In this document: piece after piece, positions 45,177-53,954 of the stretch
Layout of the letters: the number at the start of each line of letters is the position of its first letter
Position numbering within the stretch: the first letter of the stretch is position 1
From: Maricaulis sp039978735
GTDB lineage: Bacteria > Pseudomonadota > Alphaproteobacteria > Caulobacterales > Maricaulaceae
Reading direction: 5' to 3'
Assembly: GCF_039978735.1 (NCBI RefSeq)
Contig: NZ_JBDWAS010000035.1
Span: 124,001 to 188,000 of the forward strand
Length of the DNA: 64,000 nucleotides
Notes under the pieces: generated by a model
The model's input: the letters and a program-made list of their open reading frames with translations, nothing else
The model's database searches: none
Told to the model about the DNA's origin: nothing
Made by a program: the position numbers and the translations under genes

Positions 45177-45713
45177 CTACCGCTCGCGTAGACCGCGAAC
45201 CATAATCTCCTGAGGCACAACGCGGTACTTGTAGGTCTTGAAGCGCCGGTAGAGCATCTCGAAATGACCTTGGTATTTCCCAAAGCCATTTACGTCTCTG
45301 TGGCCTCTGTGCTCCTCGATATAGGGGCGCAGAAACTCCCAGCAGTTCAGCACGTTCAATCCAGCCTGAGCGTAGACGAGCTTTCCATCCAGCAAGTCCC
45401 GGAGCACGAGCATTCCGACATACTCGAAGAAGAAGCTGACCCGTCTGAAATGGTCGGCCAGCTCGGATTCATCCGTCATCCTTACCGTCGGAGCAACCTC
45501 ACCATCCTTGCTCGCCTTGGCCAGCCGACCGACTACCCGAAGGGATGTGTGAAAATCTTCGGAGCGAAACTCCTGCAGAAAGCTGACGGCCAGGTCCGCT
45601 CGCCGGGCGTGTCTGACGTCGAGGTATGCGAACGCTGAAACAAACAAGGCGCCCACTGATAGCGCCAAAGAAACATAGGGCAGAAAATTCTGAACTTGCG
45701 AAGTATCCAGCAT
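45177..45713 (-). CDS. DUF4760-like membrane protein
   Basis: A 178-aa protein with one N-terminal membrane helix (FLPYVSLALSVGALFVSAFAYLDVRHA) and a helical cytosolic region with an Arg/Glu-rich surface (ADLAVSFLQEFRSEDFH, FRRVSFFFEYVGMLVLRDLLDG, LLNCW-like segments). The pattern fits the DUF4760 family of unknown function. It ends with a basic tail (RRFKTYKYRVVPQEIMVRGL). Base composition is lower in GC than the flanks, consistent with acquisition. It is isolated: no partner genes, and a gene-free area on both sides. Confidence 0.65.
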   Translation of the reverse strand: MLDTSQVQNFLPYVSLALSVGALFVSAFAYLDVRHARRADLAVSFLQEFRSEDFHTSLRVVGRLAKASKDGEVAPTVRMTDESELADHFRRVSFFFEYVGMLVLRDLLDGKLVYAQAGLNVLNCWEFLRPYIEEHRGHRDVNGFGKYQGHFEMLYRRFKTYKYRVVPQEIMVRGLRER

Positions 45714-45796
45714 GGTCTCTCAGGCTCCGAGACGTCGCGACTCGCCAATGATACACGCAAACATTCCGACCGGCATTGGAGACCGGAGCCGACCTG

Positions 45797-46084
45797 GGGT
45801 CGAGCGGGGCAGGAACAAAGCAAAGGGTGGCCGGTCTTGCTGGCGCGGATCGAACCCGGAGGGTTCGCAAGCGCGACCGCGCGCCGGGCGGTCAGCCCGC
45901 CCCATCGGAGGCGTGAGCCCGGACTTGTTCCGGGCGAAATTGCCGTGAGATCAAAAAATGGAGCGCCTTGCGGGATCAAGTTCAAACCCCGCAGCCCTGA
46001 GCGCGTTCCATGTGAGCATCGACCCCGGCACCGAAGTCAGCGACAGGCTCGGGTCGAGCGGAGCGGGAACAAAGAAAGAGATGG
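45797..46084. repeat. Degenerate direct repeat next to tRNA-Arg
   Basis: A 34-base sequence starting GGGTCGAGCG and ending TGG occurs at 45797-45830 and again at 46051-46084, where its last bases are the tRNA CCA end. The copies differ at about seven positions. The 220 bases between them have no convincing gene; the open frames there lack ribosome sites. It could be a remnant of tandem tRNA duplication or an old integration event. Confidence 0.5.
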
Positions 46085-46158
46085 CGCACCGGGGAAGATT
46101 CGAACTCCCGACCCCCAGATTCGTAGTCTGGTGCTCTATCCAGCTGAGCTACCGGTGC
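46082..46158 (-). tRNA. tRNA-Arg (anticodon ACG)
   Basis: On the minus strand a full cloverleaf is visible: acceptor GCACCGG/CCGGTGC, D-arm GCTCAGCTGGATAGAGC, anticodon stem CCAGA/TCTGG around loop CTACGAA (anticodon ACG), T-arm GTTCGAATC, discriminator G and an encoded CCA. Confidence 0.97.
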
Positions 46159-46264
46159 AGGCCGTCTGTCGGGGGCAAGCCCCGAAGAGGCGCGGAAACT
46201 AGCCGCGGCTTTCACCGAATGCAAGTCCCGCAAAGCGGCAAAAGCACACCCGTGTGCAGCGGCG

Positions 46265-47263
46265 TCATGCCGCCTGTGTGCGGGCTGCATGGACGCCGCG
46301 CGCAACGGCGCGGGCCAGCGTGTCGGCACAGGCCGATCCCAGCGCCGCCAGGGCCAGTTCGGCACCGCTCTCCGGTAGCGGGCGGGCCGAGGTGGAAAGG
46401 GCAAACACCACATCCCCGTCAAAGGGCGTGTGCACGGGCCGGATCGCGCGGGCCAGCCCGTCCTGGGCCATGATGGCCAGGCGCCGGGCCTGGGCGGGCG
46501 TAAGGGCGGCATCGGTTGCCACGACCGCAATGGTCGTGTTCTCGCGCACGCCGGGATTGACCTTGGCCGCACCCCAGTCGGCCGGGGAGGCCTGCCAGCC
46601 GGCCGGCGGGCGGGCGCCGCCGAACTCGCCGTCGATTTCGTGGGGCCAGGCCCAGTAGACATCGTCCAGCCCCGGCATCGTCACCGAGCCGAAGGCGTTG
46701 ACGCAGACCAGGGCACCGACGGTATAGCCCTCCCCCGTCACCAGGCTGGCCGTGCCGGTACCGCCGGGATGCGTGCCGGCCATTGCCCCGAAACCGGCGC
46801 CGGCACGGCCCAGCGCGACCGGTCCGGACGAGACCGCGGCCAGGGCATCGCGGCCGAGATCGCGATAGGGCGGGCTGGCGCCCCAGGCCTTGTCGCCGCC
46901 ATTGGCGAGATCGTAGAGGATGGCCGAGGGCACGACCGGCGAGCGCGGCACGCCGGGCATGTCGAACAGGGCGAAGCCGCGGCCGGACGCACCGAGTTCA
47001 GCGGCGACGCCGTCGGCGGCTGCCAGGCCGTAGGACGAGCCGCCGGACAGCACCACCGCATCAACGGCATCGACCAGGGTATGGGCTTCCAGCGCGTCGG
47101 TCTCCCGCGTACCGGGACCGCCGCCGCGGACATCGACGGCGCAGACCGCCCGGCTGTCCGGCAGGATGACGGTGACGCCGGTCTTCGCGCCCGCAGCCTC
47201 GGCCTGGCCGACGGCAATCCCGGAAACATCCGTCAAACTGTTGGTTTTTCCTGGCATCGCCAT
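46265..47263 (-). CDS. P1-family peptidase (DmpA/BapA-like)
   Basis: A 332-aa member of the self-processing P1 aminopeptidase/D-esterase family. Landmarks are SLTDVSGIAVGQAEA at the start, the oxyanion region VVLSGGSSYGLAAADGV, and the autoproteolysis site with the new N-terminal nucleophile at ENTTIAVVATDAALT. Cytoplasmic, as no signal is present. Such enzymes release N-terminal residues from peptides, amides or beta-peptides. It is divergent from gamma-glutamyltransferase across 67 bases, a sensible partner for peptide or glutathione salvage. Confidence 0.9.
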   Translation of the reverse strand: MAMPGKTNSLTDVSGIAVGQAEAAGAKTGVTVILPDSRAVCAVDVRGGGPGTRETDALEAHTLVDAVDAVVLSGGSSYGLAAADGVAAELGASGRGFALFDMPGVPRSPVVPSAILYDLANGGDKAWGASPPYRDLGRDALAAVSSGPVALGRAGAGFGAMAGTHPGGTGTASLVTGEGYTVGALVCVNAFGSVTMPGLDDVYWAWPHEIDGEFGGARPPAGWQASPADWGAAKVNPGVRENTTIAVVATDAALTPAQARRLAIMAQDGLARAIRPVHTPFDGDVVFALSTSARPLPESGAELALAALGSACADTLARAVARGVHAARTQAA

Positions 47264-47330
47264 GTCTGGCCCCTTACCTGTTGCGAACGCGGTGTCTATC
47301 GTGACCGGAAGAAAATGAGGGGCAAGTCAC

Positions 47331-49088
47331 ATGTTGCGTATCGTCCAGACCACTACTGCCATCACTGCCAGCCTGTTGCTGGCCGCCTGTTCCCAGGCCG
47401 AACAGGACGCCGCACCGGCGGCCCCTGCCCCGGCGCCGGACAGCACCGCTCAAGCCCCCACTGAAGGGCCGGCCATGGTGGCAGCGGCCAACCCGCTTGC
47501 AGTTGAGGCCGGGCTGGAAGCGCTGCGCAATGGCGGCGATGCGGTGGATGCGGCGATTGCCGTGCAGGCGGTTCTGGGCCTGGTCGAGCCGCAGAGCTCG
47601 GGCCTGGGCGGCGGTGCCTTCATGCTCTACTACGACGCCCAGACCGACGAGCTGACGGCCTATGACGGCCGCGAAAAGGCGCCGGCCGCCGCCGGGCCCG
47701 ATCTCTTCATCGATCCGGAGACCGGCGAGCCGCTGAGCTTTTTCGACGCGATCTTCTCCGGCCATTCGGTCGGCGCGCCCGGCGCGGTGGCGATGCTGGC
47801 CATGGCCCATGGCGATCACGGCACGCTGGACTGGGCCGACGGTTTCACCGCGGCAACGGACCTGGCCGAGAACGGATTCGAGGTTTCCCCGCGCCTGCAC
47901 AATCTGATCGCCGGTGTTGCGCCGCGCACGCCGCTGGACGAGTGGGAGGCGACCAGGGACTATTTCTTCACCGATGCGGGCGAGGCCCTGCCGGTCGGCC
48001 ATCTCCTGCGCAATCCGGACTATGCCGCCACCACGCGGGCGCTGGCGGAAGACTGGCGCAATCTCTATACCGGCCGCATCGCCGAGGAGATTGTCGCGGC
48101 GGTCCAGGCCGGACCGCGCCCGGGCACGCTGACGCTGGAAGACCTGGCGAATTACGAGCCGGTGCGGCGCGAGGCGATCTGCCGGGATTATCGCGAATGG
48201 TCGGTGTGCGGCATGCCGCCGCCGGCCTCGGGCGGGGTGTCGGTCAACGAGATCCTCGGCCTCCTGGAACCCTATGATATGAGCCAGACCGGTCCGGACA
48301 CGGTGGAGGGCTGGCGCCGCTTCATCGAGGCCAGCCGCCTCGCCTATGCCGACCGTGACGCCTATATCGGCGATCCGGACTTTGTCTTCGTACCCTCCGA
48401 AGGCCTGCTGGATGCGGACTATATCGCCACCCGCTCGGCCCTGATCGACCGGGATACGGCGATCGAACGCGCCGTGCCGGGTATTCCCGAGGGCGTCGAC
48501 GCGCCGGGCGCCGATGCCACGGCCGACGTTCCGGGCACCAGCCATTTCGTGATCGTGGACAGCGATGGCGATGTGGTGTCGATGACCACGACGGTGGAGA
48601 GCATTTTCGGCAGCCACCGCATGGCCGGCGGCTTCCTGCTCAACAACCAGCTGACCGATTTCTCGCGCGATCCGCGTGATGCAGAGGGGCGGCTGGTGCC
48701 GAATGCGCCGGATGGCGGCAAGCGGCCGCGCTCCTCCATGTCGCCGACCATCGTCTTCGATGCCGAGGGCAATTTCGAACTGGCCACCGGCTCGCCCGGC
48801 GGCTCGTCGATCATCGGCTATGTCGCCAAAAGCCTGGTCGGCATGCTGGACTGGGATCTGACGCCGCAGGATGCCGTTGCCCTGCCCAATGTCGTGGCGC
48901 GCGGCGACACGGTGCGGATCGAGGACGGGATGCCGGCGGAGGTGCTGGAAGGCCTGCGCGAGCTGGGCTTCACGCTGGATGCCAATCGCGGGGAAAACTC
49001 CGGCCTGCACGCCGTGCGGCGGCTGGAGGATGGCTCGCTGACCGGCGGGGCGGACCCGCGCCGCGAGGGCGCCGCACTGGAGCCGTAA
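47331..49088 (+). CDS. ggt: Gamma-glutamyltransferase, lipoprotein
   Basis: A 585-aa gamma-glutamyltransferase/hydrolase. The N-terminus (TTTAITASLLLAACSQAEQ) is a lipoprotein signal. The self-cleavage nucleophile is Thr403 in PGTSHFVIVDSDG, followed by VVSMTTTVES-FGS. The substrate-binding region with RPRSSMSPTIVFD and the GGSSIIGYVAK glycine-serine loop are present. It works in the periplasm on glutathione and other gamma-glutamyl compounds. A terminator hairpin follows. Confidence 0.94.
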   Translation: MLRIVQTTTAITASLLLAACSQAEQDAAPAAPAPAPDSTAQAPTEGPAMVAAANPLAVEAGLEALRNGGDAVDAAIAVQAVLGLVEPQSSGLGGGAFMLYYDAQTDELTAYDGREKAPAAAGPDLFIDPETGEPLSFFDAIFSGHSVGAPGAVAMLAMAHGDHGTLDWADGFTAATDLAENGFEVSPRLHNLIAGVAPRTPLDEWEATRDYFFTDAGEALPVGHLLRNPDYAATTRALAEDWRNLYTGRIAEEIVAAVQAGPRPGTLTLEDLANYEPVRREAICRDYREWSVCGMPPPASGGVSVNEILGLLEPYDMSQTGPDTVEGWRRFIEASRLAYADRDAYIGDPDFVFVPSEGLLDADYIATRSALIDRDTAIERAVPGIPEGVDAPGADATADVPGTSHFVIVDSDGDVVSMTTTVESIFGSHRMAGGFLLNNQLTDFSRDPRDAEGRLVPNAPDGGKRPRSSMSPTIVFDAEGNFELATGSPGGSSIIGYVAKSLVGMLDWDLTPQDAVALPNVVARGDTVRIEDGMPAEVLEGLRELGFTLDANRGENSGLHAVRRLEDGSLTGGADPRREGAALEP

Positions 49089-49125
49089 GCGCTCCATATG
49101 TGCCCTGTAAGTGCCCCATAAGGAC

Positions 49126-49158
49126 AACGCCCGTGCCACAGCCAGTGACACGGGCGTT
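49126..49158 (+). terminator. Terminator hairpin after ggt
   Basis: AACGCCCGTG (49126-49135) pairs with CACGGGCGTT (49149-49158) across a 13-base loop, followed by TCCTTTGG. It lies between ggt and the converging 59-aa gene and may serve both. Confidence 0.7.
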
Positions 49159-49200
49159 TCCTTTGGGGGGATTTGGGGGATTTCGTGAGACAGGCGCGGA

Positions 49201-49380
49201 TCAGACGCGCTCGACCTCGCGCTCGACCTCGGCGGCAGCAGCGAGCTGGGCCGGCGTACGTCCGGTCCAGAAGAGGAAGGTGTCGACCGGGCTGACCGGC
49301 GCGGACGCCGCGCGGCAGGGCTGGTCTTCGTGTTCAACCTTGTCGGCCAGCATGGCCAGTTTCAGCATTTCTTCCGACAT
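49201..49380 (-). CDS. 59-residue protein with perfect Shine-Dalgarno
   Basis: A 59-aa ORF starting MSEEMLKLAMLADKVEHEDQ and ending EVEREVERV. AGGAGG sits 5 bases before ATG 49380, the best ribosome site in this part of the window. It has a leading helix, one cysteine, a Pro/Ala/Ser segment, FLFWTGRTPAQL and a charged C-terminal helix; no signal or membrane helix. It converges on ggt with a hairpin between. I do not recognise the family, but the ribosome site and amphipathic helices argue it is real. Confidence 0.6.
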   Translation of the reverse strand: MSEEMLKLAMLADKVEHEDQPCRAASAPVSPVDTFLFWTGRTPAQLAAAAEVEREVERV

Positions 49381-49628
49381 ATACGCCTCCTGGCTTTATG
49401 AGCGGCCGGGTGGCCGCCGGGATCGGTACTCTGCTGCTGCGCCGGAAACCGGGGGACCGGCAGGGAAGGCCGGCGCATGCATAATAAATTCACGGAGACG
49501 GAATTGGTTCCCTCCGCCGGAGCGGAAAGCGTTTTCGATGCGCAACACTGAGACAGAACCGCGCCAGTATCGCACGGCCCGGAGGGGGTGGGGATAAGTT
49601 TGCCCCTGGCCGCGCGTCGTGACCGCCA

Positions 49629-50576
49629 CTACTCCATCGCCATGCCGGGTTCCCAGCCGCTGGCCTCGAGAAAGGCGTGGGCATCGGTGACGGCCAGCAT
49701 GTCGCGGATCGCCTGGTCGCGGTCGGCGGCGTTGAGCCAGTAGGCCTTGGCCACCCGGTAGCCGGTCCAGTAGCCCAGATCCGCCAGTTCGCGGCTGCCG
49801 GTATTGTAGAGCCAGTCATCCAGCTCCGTCTTGTCGAGATCGGCGGCAAAGGCGGTCTCGATCTCGAGTTCACGGCCGGCGACGAGCGGCGGCAGATGGC
49901 TGTAGCCGACCTCGCCGGCAATGCGCTCGGTGACGAATTCGGCAATGCCTTCGGCCAGGGACATCTCCAGCACGGTCGGCGTTTCGCCGTACAGCGCCGC
50001 ATCCTGCTGGGTGTGGACATATTCGTGCGCGATCACGGTGACGAAACGGTCTTCCAGATCGGCATTGAGGAAATCGGCGGCGCACAGCGCCTCCAGCCCG
50101 ATCTGGATGCCGGTATCCGGATAACCGATCCCGACCGGGCGTCCGCGGCCGACGGCAATGGTGACGGACGGGAAATCCGCCTCCGGACGATAGGCGGCCA
50201 GCCGGTCCAGCGCGGCTTCGAGACGGGCCTCGACCTGTGGCAGGACGGCGGCGCAGGCCCGGGCGTTTTCGTAAAGCTCGGGCCGCTCGGCGATGGCTGC
50301 GGCGATGCGTTCGCCGGTCACCCTGCGCCGGTCGGCCAGGACATGCAGCCCCGGCGTGCCGGTATCAAGATATTCGGTCTGCAAGGTTTCCGCCGAGGGC
50401 GATCCGTCCGCCGCATCGTAGAGCGCGTAGAAGCGGTCGACATCGCGCGTGTCGATCTCCGGCCCGTCCTGGGCGCGGGCCACCGCAGCGCCCAGCAGGA
50501 TGACGGCCGCACCGGCCAGAACGGAGATGCGGGCGCGGCGCGGGGCAGAACAGGCGTTGAGGCACATGGCGGGCAT
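49629..50576 (-). CDS. DUF2268-like putative zinc protease, exported
   Basis: A protein of about 315 aa with an N-terminal signal region (ISVLAGAAVILLGAAVARAQ) and a zinc-protease helix VIAHEYVHTQQD in the middle, followed by SLAEGIAEFVTERI, which supplies the distal glutamate expected of gluzincins. This matches the DUF2268 group of predicted periplasmic Zn-dependent proteases. The start is unclear: the frame opens at GTG 50609, with ATG 50576 and ATG 50567 also available and none with a strong ribosome site. Confidence 0.75.
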   Translation of the reverse strand: MPAMCLNACSAPRRARISVLAGAAVILLGAAVARAQDGPEIDTRDVDRFYALYDAADGSPSAETLQTEYLDTGTPGLHVLADRRRVTGERIAAAIAERPELYENARACAAVLPQVEARLEAALDRLAAYRPEADFPSVTIAVGRGRPVGIGYPDTGIQIGLEALCAADFLNADLEDRFVTVIAHEYVHTQQDAALYGETPTVLEMSLAEGIAEFVTERIAGEVGYSHLPPLVAGRELEIETAFAADLDKTELDDWLYNTGSRELADLGYWTGYRVAKAYWLNAADRDQAIRDMLAVTDAHAFLEASGWEPGMAME

Positions 50577-50679
50577 TCCGGAGGCGGCTTTGAAGACGGT
50601 TTCGCGCACAGGCTAGGCCGTCCGCCAGGACCGCTAAAGGGGAAAGCCCGTGCGTGAGTCCCGGATGGGCGCGGCCGGA

Positions 50680-51738
50680 TCAGTCGAACGCGTAGAGCAG
50701 CGAGATGTCGAGGCGGACATCGGTGGGTTCGAAACCGGGGCGGTCCTCGAACTCGTGCTCGATGCGCAGACCGGTCTGCACCGCCCAGTCGCCGAACAGG
50801 CGGTTGGTCAGCGTGAAGCGCTGGTCGATGCGCGAACCGCCACCGGCATAGGCGGTGGTCTCGGAGGCAAAGCGCGAGGTTTCCGACAGGTCGTAGGAGA
50901 AGCTGGAACCGGCCTCGGCGACCCAGTCGGTCGTCGTCACACCGGTCGCAGCTGCTTCGCGGAAGCGCTGACCGGCACCGGCGCGCAGCTTCCAGTCCAT
51001 GCGCTGGCGCTCCAGCACGTGCCAGATACCGCCCGCGGTCAGGAAGGCCGACTGGGAGTAGAGGCCGATCTCGTCGCGGTCATAGGACCCGCCGGCATAA
51101 TAGCCGGTGCCGTTGTCCAGCTCGCGCTCGACCCGCAGCTCGGCCAGCCAGTTGTCGCGCGTGGTGCGGCCGTCATGTTCGGCGATGAAGTATTCGAACT
51201 GGCTGTCGATACGCCAGCCATCCTCCAGCTCGCGGTCCAGTTCGACGGCGAAGGTGAGATCGGTGAGTTCCGAATTGCCCCGCTCCATCTGGATGCCGGC
51301 CCGGATATGGCCGGCCCAGCTGTCATCGCGCAGGGCGCGCAGCGGCGCGGCGAGCCAGCCGCCGGAACCCTCGGGCGCTTCGGCCAGATCGACCGGGGCT
51401 TCGCCCAGATCGCGATGTTCGGAATGCGGCGCCTGCGGCGCAGGCGCCGGCGCGGCCGGTTCCGGATCGGGCAGCGGCCAGTCGGCCACGACACCGGCCC
51501 GGCCGGGCAGATGCGCCAGGATGGCGGCATGCACTTCGGCGCGACCGCCATCGACCAGCACGGACACCATGTCGGCGGTTTCCAGGAAGCGGTCGTCGGA
51601 CAGATCGCGGCTGTCGGCCTCCTGCAGCAGGGCCAGATAGGTCTGCGGCAGCTCGGCCAGGGCGGCGGGCGTCAGGCCCGACAGCAGGACAACAGCGGCT
51701 ACGGCCCGGACACAGGGCTCAAAACGGCGCGACGGCAT
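50680..51738 (-). CDS. DUF481-family outer-membrane protein
   Basis: A 352-aa exported protein (signal ending near TPAALAEL). Residues about 30-125 form a helical region and a Pro/Ala-rich linker. From about 140 on, alternating strands (GHIRAGIQMERGNSELTDLTFAVELDRELEDGWRIDSQFEYF, NWLAELRVERELDNGTGYYAGGSYDRDE, LRIEHEFEDRPGFEPTDVRLDISLLYAFD) and a terminal aromatic residue indicate a beta-barrel of the DUF481/YdiY-like, salt-induced outer-membrane type. Function unknown. Confidence 0.82.
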   Translation of the reverse strand: MPSRRFEPCVRAVAAVVLLSGLTPAALAELPQTYLALLQEADSRDLSDDRFLETADMVSVLVDGGRAEVHAAILAHLPGRAGVVADWPLPDPEPAAPAPAPQAPHSEHRDLGEAPVDLAEAPEGSGGWLAAPLRALRDDSWAGHIRAGIQMERGNSELTDLTFAVELDRELEDGWRIDSQFEYFIAEHDGRTTRDNWLAELRVERELDNGTGYYAGGSYDRDEIGLYSQSAFLTAGGIWHVLERQRMDWKLRAGAGQRFREAAATGVTTTDWVAEAGSSFSYDLSETSRFASETTAYAGGGSRIDQRFTLTNRLFGDWAVQTGLRIEHEFEDRPGFEPTDVRLDISLLYAFD

Positions 51739-51817
51739 GACGTCCCCTCAAAACGGTGCTTCACCGCCTTGCTGGGCGAACAGGCTTAATATTTCGTTGG
51801 TTACGTCGTCAGACCGG

Positions 51818-52237
51818 TCAGTTCACCGAGGTGAGCGCGCCTTCCTGCACGGCCTCGAGCAGATCCTCGTTCAGCCAGCAGGTGCCGTCCGGCGTCCCGT
51901 CCAGCGTGCCGTTATAGCCATAGTCCGGCCAGGCGTCGCAATGCCGGGTATCGCCCGCATCCCAGGTGACGGTGAGCGCGCCGTCGGCATCCAGGCTCCA
52001 CTGGCCCGCCGGGCCTTCGGGCAGCTCGCTGAAGGGCCGGCCATCATGCGGCTGGGTGAGGACACGAATGGTCAGTTCGCCGCCGGGCTGGAATTTGTAG
52101 AACCAGTATTCGTCGACCGACGCGCTGCGAAAATCGATCGTCACTTCCACGCCCTCCGGCGGCGTCTGCGCCAGCGCCGTCCCCGCCAGCGCGGATGTCA
52201 GGCCAAGGGCCGCCAGGCCGATAAGTACTGTTTTCAT
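51818..52237 (-). CDS. Small secreted protein, WP/CW family member 1
   Basis: A 139-aa protein with a clean signal (MKTVLIGLAALGLTSALAG, then TALAQ). The mature part is beta-rich and ends with CDAWPDYGYNG, then GTCWLNEDLL. The same pattern, a cysteine shortly before WP and a later CW(L/I), recurs in the genes at 52483 and 54081, so these are paralogues. GGGAGG lies 6 bases before ATG 52237. No known domain is recognised. A duplicated 150-base repeat sits upstream. Confidence 0.75.
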   Translation of the reverse strand: MKTVLIGLAALGLTSALAGTALAQTPPEGVEVTIDFRSASVDEYWFYKFQPGGELTIRVLTQPHDGRPFSELPEGPAGQWSLDADGALTVTWDAGDTRHCDAWPDYGYNGTLDGTPDGTCWLNEDLLEAVQEGALTSVN

Positions 52238-52290
52238 GAACGCCTCCCCGGTGTGCAGCCAGGAGATGAGCACGCGCGGGATTAACGGAG

Positions 52291-52452
52291 GGTGAGCGCC
52301 CTCTTTTCCCCCGCCGGGGAGAGGAAGTCATCCATTTTTCCCGGCCGGATGGCCCGCGAAAGCGGGCTGGAGAGCCGGGACCGACCGCGCATGCCTTCAA
52401 GCGATGTGCCTCCCGTCGGTCCCGGATCACGCTGACGCGTGTCCGGGAAAAA
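52291..52452. repeat. Long intergenic repeat, copy A
   Basis: This segment, starting GGTGAGCGCC and ending GTGTCCGGGAAAAA, is repeated at 52936-53075 with high identity; copy B lacks about 20 bases (CCCGCGAAAGCGGGCT hairpin). Inside are inverted repeats GGGACCGAC/GTCGGTCCC and TTTTTCCCGG/CCGGGAAAAA. Each copy lies upstream of a small secreted-protein gene. Confidence 0.9.
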
Positions 52453-52482
52453 CGGAGAGTTTTGGGGAGGGGAGAAGCCCCC

Positions 52483-52884
52483 CTACTCCGTTCGCGTCAC
52501 CGTCACGCGCAGAGTGCCGCCGCCCAGTTCGGGGTCGAGCCAGCAGGCGCCGTCGCGGCGTTCGCCGATTTCGAAATGCGGCCAGCCCTCGGCGCAGCCG
52601 GCATTCTCGAACCGCGGGGCGCCGGTGATCCGGAAGCTGGCACCGCCCGGCTCGCCGATCAGGGTCCAGCTGATCATGCTGGGATAGCCGTTGCATTCCA
52701 GGCTGCCGATCCCCATCCGGTGCGCCGCATCGCGTGCCTCGACTGTGTCGTCGAAACGCAGCGTGCAATGCTCCGTGGCCACGGCAATGTCGAATTCCTG
52801 CCCGGCGGGCGTGTCCGAAGTGTCCCGGGCCATAACCGGCGTGCCCGCCAGCAACGCCGTGATCGCGATGAGTGCTGTGCGCAT
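52483..52884 (-). CDS. Small secreted protein, WP/CW family member 2
   Basis: A 133-aa exported protein (signal MRTALIAITALLAGTPVMA). The mature start DTSDTPAGQEFDIAV matches the DTPAGQ start of member 3. The C-terminal half carries GCAEGWPHFEIGE and DGACWLDPELGG, the family signature. Four cysteines in the mature part suggest disulfides. GGGAGG precedes ATG 52884 by 5 bases. Function unknown. Confidence 0.75.
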   Translation of the reverse strand: MRTALIAITALLAGTPVMARDTSDTPAGQEFDIAVATEHCTLRFDDTVEARDAAHRMGIGSLECNGYPSMISWTLIGEPGGASFRITGAPRFENAGCAEGWPHFEIGERRDGACWLDPELGGGTLRVTVTRTE

Positions 52885-52935
52885 GATGCCTCCCCCCTGT
52901 TGCAGCAAAGACAAGCACGGGCCGGATTAATGGAG

Positions 52936-53075
52936 GGTGAGCGCCCCCTTCTCCCCGGCCGGGGAGAGGGAGTCTTCCATTTTTCCCGGCCGGAGAGCCG
53001 GGACCGACCGCGCATGCCTTCAAGCGATGAGTCTCCCGTCGGTCCCGGATCACGCTGACGCGTGTCCGGGAAAAA
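52936..53075. repeat. Long intergenic repeat, copy B
   Basis: Second copy of the repeat at 52291-52452 (start GGTGAGCGCC, end GTGTCCGGGAAAAA). The similarity continues leftwards toward the gene start (GGATTAANGGAGGGTGAGC), so gene plus repeat may have been duplicated together. Confidence 0.9.
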
Positions 53076-53180
53076 TGGGAGAAAATTTCAGATGCACACC
53101 GCCACATTCTGGCGTATGTCCCCGCGCGCCGCGGGCCGGGGCGGGAGGCCGTCTTCGCGCGGTGGATTTTTGACACACCG

Positions 53181-53510
53181 ATGTCGGACACGGCGTTTGA
53201 CTGCGTCGCCTGCGGAGCCTGCTGTTTCAGCCGCAATCCGCGCTATCTCGTCCTGCTCCCGGAAGACCGCGAGCGCGACCTTCCCAAGGACAGCCTCATT
53301 GTTGACGGCGAGCGAAGCTTCGTCGACTTCTCCTGCGGCCATTGCGTCCACCTGCAACTCGACCTGACCGCCGGCCAGGCGATCTGTGCCGTCTATGACA
53401 ACCGCCCCGAAGCCTGCCGCGCCTTCCGCGCGGGCAGTTTCGAGTGCGGCAAGGCGATCCGCGCCAACGGCATCATGGGCGAAAAGGTGCGCGAGATGCG
53501 GGTGGCTTGA
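53181..53510 (+). CDS. YkgJ-family cysteine-cluster protein
   Basis: A 109-aa cytosolic protein with the YkgJ zinc/iron-chelating cysteine pattern: CVACGACC near residue 8, SCGHCVHL around 52, CAVYDNRPEACRAFRAGSFEC around 69-89. The usual length and order match the family. The family is proposed to bind metal or an Fe-S cluster; its role is unknown. The ribosome site is weak. It may be read from a promoter within the repeat upstream. Confidence 0.88.
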   Translation: MSDTAFDCVACGACCFSRNPRYLVLLPEDRERDLPKDSLIVDGERSFVDFSCGHCVHLQLDLTAGQAICAVYDNRPEACRAFRAGSFECGKAIRANGIMGEKVREMRVA

Positions 53511-53663
53511 GGGCGCCTCACCTTTGATCCCTCTCCCCGGCCGGGGAGAGGAGAGCCTGCCATGACCCCCTTGCCGCCCGTGCGCCGTATCCAGAGCCGG
53601 CAATAGGGCGTATGACCGGGGCGTGCGCGTCCGCCGGATGCGCCTCGTGCGAAGGAGCACACC

Positions 53664-53786
53664 ATGGCCAAAGGCCAGAAACGATCCAACAAGGAACACA
53701 AGAAACCCAAGGCCGAGAAAAAGCCCGCCCCCGCCCCGGCCCCTGCCGGGAGCGTCGCCGGCGTGGTCGACCGCCTGCGCAAATAG
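53664..53786 (+). CDS. 40-residue lysine-rich conserved small protein
   Basis: A 40-aa ORF MAKGQKRSNKEHKKPKAEKK followed by an Ala/Pro stretch and ending SVAGVVDRLRK. AAGGAG lies 7 bases before ATG 53664. The MAKGQxRSNKExKKPK start is one I recognise as a short conserved protein in many proteobacteria, with no known function; its charge suggests nucleic-acid or ribosome association, which is inference. Confidence 0.72.
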   Translation: MAKGQKRSNKEHKKPKAEKKPAPAPAPAGSVAGVVDRLRK

Positions 53787-53954
53787 CGCCAGCCCGGCCG
53801 GGCGGCGGGGACGCGCCACGCCGCGCGCATGAGGTTCAGGGGAAGATGGGGATACGCATCGCAGATGATGTGTGTCCCCGTTTTCCACCGGATGAATGCC
53901 CCGCGCAGGCCATACTGCCGGGATGACACGCTGTGGCGTTCAAACGAAAAAGCG

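Noticed and set aside
45831..45900. A second, decayed tRNA with a GGTTCGATCC-like T-arm
   Set aside because: The flanking bases do not pair into a T-stem or acceptor stem.
45533..45985. Minus-strand frame overlapping the start of the DUF4760 gene
   Set aside because: No ribosome site, overlap with a better gene, and low-complexity Pro/Ser/Arg composition.
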